Source: Clostridia bacterium (GTDB taxonomy: Bacteria > Bacillota > Clostridia > Oscillospirales > Oscillospiraceae). Taken from it: a stretch of 9,931 nucleotides of DNA. The DNA is taken from positions 1 through 9,931 of the forward strand of contig QKDF01000127.1 of NCBI GenBank assembly GCA_003245395.1, in the 5' to 3' direction. Made by a program: the position numbers and the translations under genes. Below the pieces are notes generated by a model that ran no database searches, had not been told where the DNA came from, and saw only the letters and a program-made list of their open reading frames with translations. Every line of letters starts with the position of its first letter. Within the stretch, counting starts at the first letter, position 1. Shown here piece after piece: positions 7,449 to 9,931 of the stretch.

Positions 7449-7721
7449 ATGATGTATTACAGAGGAATTGGCGGCTTGGGGCGCTGCTTTGACGGCAGCC
7501 TGGGCTATATGTATGGCGGTGGATTTCTGATGATGGCCGGAGCGCTGATTGTCACCGTGCTGGCGGTTGTTCTCGTCGTGATGCTTGTCAAAAAGGCCCG
7601 GAGAAACAGCCTGAGCCGTGAGGACAGGGAGAGTCTGGATCTGCTGAACGAGCGCTTCGTACGAGGTGATATTTCAGAAGAGGATTACACCAGAATGAAA
7701 AAGGTCCTGCGCAGCAAGTAA
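7449..7721 (+). CDS. Small membrane protein with SHOCT domain (second copy)
   Basis: The product is 90 residues. A Gly/Tyr/Met-rich N-terminus (1-25, with MMYY, GYMYGGG and one cysteine, C13) precedes a transmembrane segment (about 26-47). A basic stop-transfer KKARR follows, then a C-terminal SHOCT domain (about 61-87, LDLLNERFVRGDISEEDYTRM). By the positive-inside rule the SHOCT domain should be cytoplasmic and the Gly/Met-rich tail outside. An optimal AAGGAGG lies 8 nt before ATG 7449; a second ATG follows directly at 7452. It is co-transcribed with the first SHOCT gene and ends 60 bp before the response regulator. No terminator lies between, so read-through into the two-component genes is possible. 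Function is unknown. Confidence 0.82.
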   Translation: MMYYRGIGGLGRCFDGSLGYMYGGGFLMMAGALIVTVLAVVLVVMLVKKARRNSLSREDRESLDLLNERFVRGDISEEDYTRMKKVLRSK

Positions 7722-7735
7722 AATTCCCATCTCTG

Positions 7736-7764
7736 TTGTACTGGAGGAATGTACAAGGTATAAT
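7736..7764 (+). promoter_or_regulatory. Promoter of the two-component operon with embedded inverted repeat
   Basis: TTGTAC (7736-7741) and a perfect TATAAT (7759-7764) are spaced by 17 bp, a near-ideal sigma-A promoter. The -35 box is also the left arm of a perfect inverted repeat, TTGTAC-N9-GTACAA (7736-7756), which occupies most of the promoter spacer. A protein bound there would compete directly with RNA polymerase. Transcription would begin near 7771, so the GAGGTG ribosome binding site (7770-7775) would lie at the very 5' end of an unusually short leader of about 11 nt. Confidence 0.65.
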
Positions 7765-7781
7765 AGGGTGAGGTGATAAAC

Positions 7782-8468
7782 ATGAGGTATACGGTACTGA
7801 TCGTTGAGGATCAGCAGGAGATCAGTCGCGTCGTTGCAAAATATCTTGAGAGCGAAGGTTATGCGACCCTCGTCGCCAAAGATGGGTTTGAAGCGCTGGA
7901 GCTTTTCAACAGCAACGAAATTCACCTCACCCTCCTTGACATTATGATGCCCGGTATCGACGGGTTTGACGTACTCAGGGAGATCCGGAAAACGTCGGAA
8001 ATCCCTGTCATCATGCTCACGGCCAGGGCGGAAGAAATCGATAAACTGAAGGGCTTCGATATCGGCGCTGACGACTATGTTGTTAAGCCTTTCAGCGTGA
8101 AAGAAATCGTGAAACGAGTCAACGCACTGATCAAACGGTCTTATCACAATACCGGTGAGATCGTCTATCAATTTGCAGATCTGCGCCTGCATGTAAAGAG
8201 CATGAAGCTCTACAAAGGTGAAACGGAAATCCCAATTACGGCTGCCGAGTTTGGGCTGCTGCAGGTGTTGTTCCGCAATCAGGGGCAAGTACTGTCCCGA
8301 GAGCAGCTGATCAATCTGGCCTACGGCTATGAATACGAAGGCTTTGACAGAAATATTGACAGTTCCATCAAAAGGCTGCGGCAGAAAATTGAAACCGATC
8401 CGAAAAAGCCGCAGATTCTGCTGACAAAGTATGGCGCGGGTTATGTGCTGGGAGGTACCGGAAATTGA
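7782..8468 (+). CDS. OmpR/PhoB-family response regulator
   Basis: The product is a 228-residue two-component response regulator and DNA-binding transcription factor. The receiver domain (about 3-118) has the acidic pocket E9/D10, phosphoacceptor D53 (LLDIMMPGIDG), T80 and K102 (VVKPF), so it should be phosphorylatable. The C-terminal winged-helix domain (about 130-224) shows ITAAEFGLLQVLFRNQGQVL, then FDRNIDSSIKRLRQKIE, which contains the recognition helix, and a terminal GAGYVL hairpin. ATG 7782 was preferred to GTG 7773 because GAGGTG lies 6 nt upstream of it and the predicted transcript starts near 7771. The gene overlaps the downstream kinase gene by four bases, so the two are a cognate pair. 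Likely targets are its own promoter and the SHOCT genes just upstream (inference). Confidence 0.95.
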   Translation: MRYTVLIVEDQQEISRVVAKYLESEGYATLVAKDGFEALELFNSNEIHLTLLDIMMPGIDGFDVLREIRKTSEIPVIMLTARAEEIDKLKGFDIGADDYVVKPFSVKEIVKRVNALIKRSYHNTGEIVYQFADLRLHVKSMKLYKGETEIPITAAEFGLLQVLFRNQGQVLSREQLINLAYGYEYEGFDRNIDSSIKRLRQKIETDPKKPQILLTKYGAGYVLGGTGN

Positions 8469-9823
8469 CGATCAGACGGCAGTGGCTCCTTATTCTGACT
8501 TTAACGGCCGTTTTGGCCGTTTTTATCAATTCCGCTATTTTAGATTCACTGATCAACAAATATTTTCTGACGTACAGCTCCGAAACATATGACTACCATG
8601 TCAATCAGATCGAGCAGCTTGCGGCAAGTGCCTTGCTGGACGACAGCCTTACAGAGCAACAGTTGTCTGTGCAGCTTGAATCGCACCTTGACGATCCGAT
8701 TACCAGCATTAAGCTGTACAATGCCGACGGGCAGCTCATCGCCAGCGCAGAGAATGCGGACAGCTATGGCTCCGGTATGATGAATGGTATGATGAGCAGA
8801 ATGATGCGTGAGCACTCGGAAGAGGTTGACAGCTTCAATGTTACCGACGGCAGTGCGGTCATAGGGGTTCTTCACATCACCAGATACAGTTCTCTTGATA
8901 ATTCGATTGCATCCACGATGTTCAAATATGCGCTGATTCGGAACAGCGTGCTGTCGTTTTTGGTTGTTCTATCTGCGCTGATTATGATCGGAATCTTTGT
9001 CAGCAGGCGACTCAGCCGTGACCTGACAAACACGGCCGCTCAGGCGCTGAGCATCGACATGGGTGACCGCCCCGACTTCAAGCTGTCCAAGGTCAAGGAA
9101 ATCAAAATTATACAGACCGGTCTGGATGAACTTCAGAACAGGCTGAAAATCAAGCAGGTGGGCAGGAAAAGAGTCGTGGATGAATTTGTCCACCAGACCA
9201 GAACACCGCTCACGATTTTAAAAACGCACCTGGAGGGCCTGGAAGACGGAGTCATCTCCATGTCCGGTGATGAAATCAAAGTCTGTCAGTCACAGATCGA
9301 CAATCTCTCTGCGATTATTTCAAATATGAGTATGCTGCTTGATGCGGATCGCCCGACCGAAGCCGTCCGCTTCGAGGAATTTGACCTGCATGCGCTTCTC
9401 AGTCAGATCCTCAGCGGCATGAAGGTGCCATTTGAAAAGAAGGCAATCACGCTGCGTTTGCTCACAACCCAGAAAACAGCCGTCACGACCGACAAATATA
9501 AACTCAGCCAGAGCGTTTACAATCTCCTTGCCAACGCCTATAAATTTACGGAGCCGAACGGTGCGGTGGATGTCTCATATGAGAGGGTGGCTGCCGGGGT
9601 CTCCATCCATATCAGAGATACCGGTGTGGGGATTTCCGAAAAAGACCTTCCGCATTTGTTCAACGCCTATTTCCGAGGTGGGAATTCCGGCAAAATATCC
9701 GGAGACGGTCTTGGCCTGTTTGTGGTAAAAGAAAACCTTGAACAGATGGGGGGAACCGTCGATGTCCGCTCCGATCCGGGCCGGGGGAGCGAATTTACGA
9801 TTACCATTCCAATCAAAAGCTAA
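8465..9823 (+). CDS. Sensor histidine kinase with methionine-rich sensor
   Basis: The product is a 452-residue membrane kinase partnering the preceding regulator. TM1 is at about 7-29 and TM2 at about 158-179, enclosing an extracytoplasmic sensor of about 125 residues. The segment ITSIKLYNADGQLIAS (79-94) looks like a Cache/PAS-type strand pair. A HAMP-like linker (about 181-233) leads to a HisKA domain with the H-box FVHQTRTPLT (H243). The ATPase domain has N357 (NLLANAYKFT), G1 DTGVGI (385-390), F-box LPHLFNAYF and G2 GDGLGL (413-418). The sensor holds three Met pairs at a four-residue step, then His (M105/106, M109/110, M113/114, H117). Residue H+1 is Gln where Glu or Asp is usual. The TTG start overlaps the regulator's TGA (ATTGA) and has GGAGG 9 nt upstream; the next in-frame ATG is far into the sensor. 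The signal is unknown; copper, silver or oxidative stress are candidates. Confidence 0.94.
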   Translation: MTIRRQWLLILTLTAVLAVFINSAILDSLINKYFLTYSSETYDYHVNQIEQLAASALLDDSLTEQQLSVQLESHLDDPITSIKLYNADGQLIASAENADSYGSGMMNGMMSRMMREHSEEVDSFNVTDGSAVIGVLHITRYSSLDNSIASTMFKYALIRNSVLSFLVVLSALIMIGIFVSRRLSRDLTNTAAQALSIDMGDRPDFKLSKVKEIKIIQTGLDELQNRLKIKQVGRKRVVDEFVHQTRTPLTILKTHLEGLEDGVISMSGDEIKVCQSQIDNLSAIISNMSMLLDADRPTEAVRFEEFDLHALLSQILSGMKVPFEKKAITLRLLTTQKTAVTTDKYKLSQSVYNLLANAYKFTEPNGAVDVSYERVAAGVSIHIRDTGVGISEKDLPHLFNAYFRGGNSGKISGDGLGLFVVKENLEQMGGTVDVRSDPGRGSEFTITIPIKS

Positions 9824-9853
9824 GCCCATGCGCTCAGAAAAATAAGACGGTAA

Positions 9854-9885
9854 AAAGCGCCATGCAGATGCATGGCGCTTTAATC
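9854..9885. terminator. Strong hairpin terminator after the kinase gene, probably bidirectional
   Basis: A perfect 12-bp stem (AAAGCGCCATGC, 9854-9865, with GCATGGCGCTTT, 9870-9881) closes on a 4-nt AGAT loop. On the plus strand the T-tract is short (CTTTAATCTG). On the minus strand it is better (GCGCTTTTTA), so it may also stop transcription arriving from a gene to the right. The last 46 bases (9886-9931) are AT-rich, with no recognisable gene start or motif. Confidence 0.75.
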
Positions 9886-9931
9886 TGTAAAACTTGTATT
9901 TTGCTTTTATATGGAAGAAAGGCTTGCTTTC

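Overview
The window looks like a chromosomal segment of a spore-forming, low-oxygen Bacillota, most likely class Clostridia and close to the Oscillospiraceae (inference). The support is a tlp-type spore protein gene, strong AGGAGG-type ribosome binding sites, a SecA of clostridial type, many short Gram-positive-style promoters, and a fairly GC-rich coding region on the left. No rRNA, tRNA, CRISPR array, insertion sequence or phage gene was seen.

Left arm (1-3494, minus strand). A SecA preprotein translocase ATPase gene runs off the left edge; 812 residues are visible and the C-terminus lies outside. Upstream of it on the same strand is a gene for a two-cysteine, PLP-independent racemase/epimerase of the DapF fold that most resembles the histidine racemase CntK. 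Each of these two genes has its own recognisable promoter.

Centre (3495-6641, plus strand). A divergent promoter region with a 14-bp palindrome separates the racemase gene from a two-gene operon. The operon encodes a metallo-beta-lactamase/beta-CASP ribonuclease-like protein and, with no gap between stop and start codons, a RlmD/RumA-type 23S rRNA m5U methyltransferase with its Fe-S cysteines. Both products act on RNA, and the methyltransferase is probably translationally coupled.

Right arm (6642-9931, plus strand). This part looks more AT-rich by eye. It holds tlp, a small acid-soluble spore protein gene with a candidate sigma-G promoter and a strong terminator. Two tandem small membrane proteins with C-terminal SHOCT domains follow. 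Next is an OmpR/PhoB-type response regulator whose gene overlaps that of a sensor histidine kinase, and the arm closes with a strong hairpin terminator. The kinase's extracytoplasmic sensor carries a striking ladder of methionine pairs ending in a histidine. A near-perfect 15-bp direct repeat precedes the SHOCT genes, and an inverted repeat overlaps the regulator's promoter. Together the SHOCT pair and the two-component system look like a small envelope-stress or metal-response cassette. That function is a hypothesis, and this is the part of the window most worth following up.
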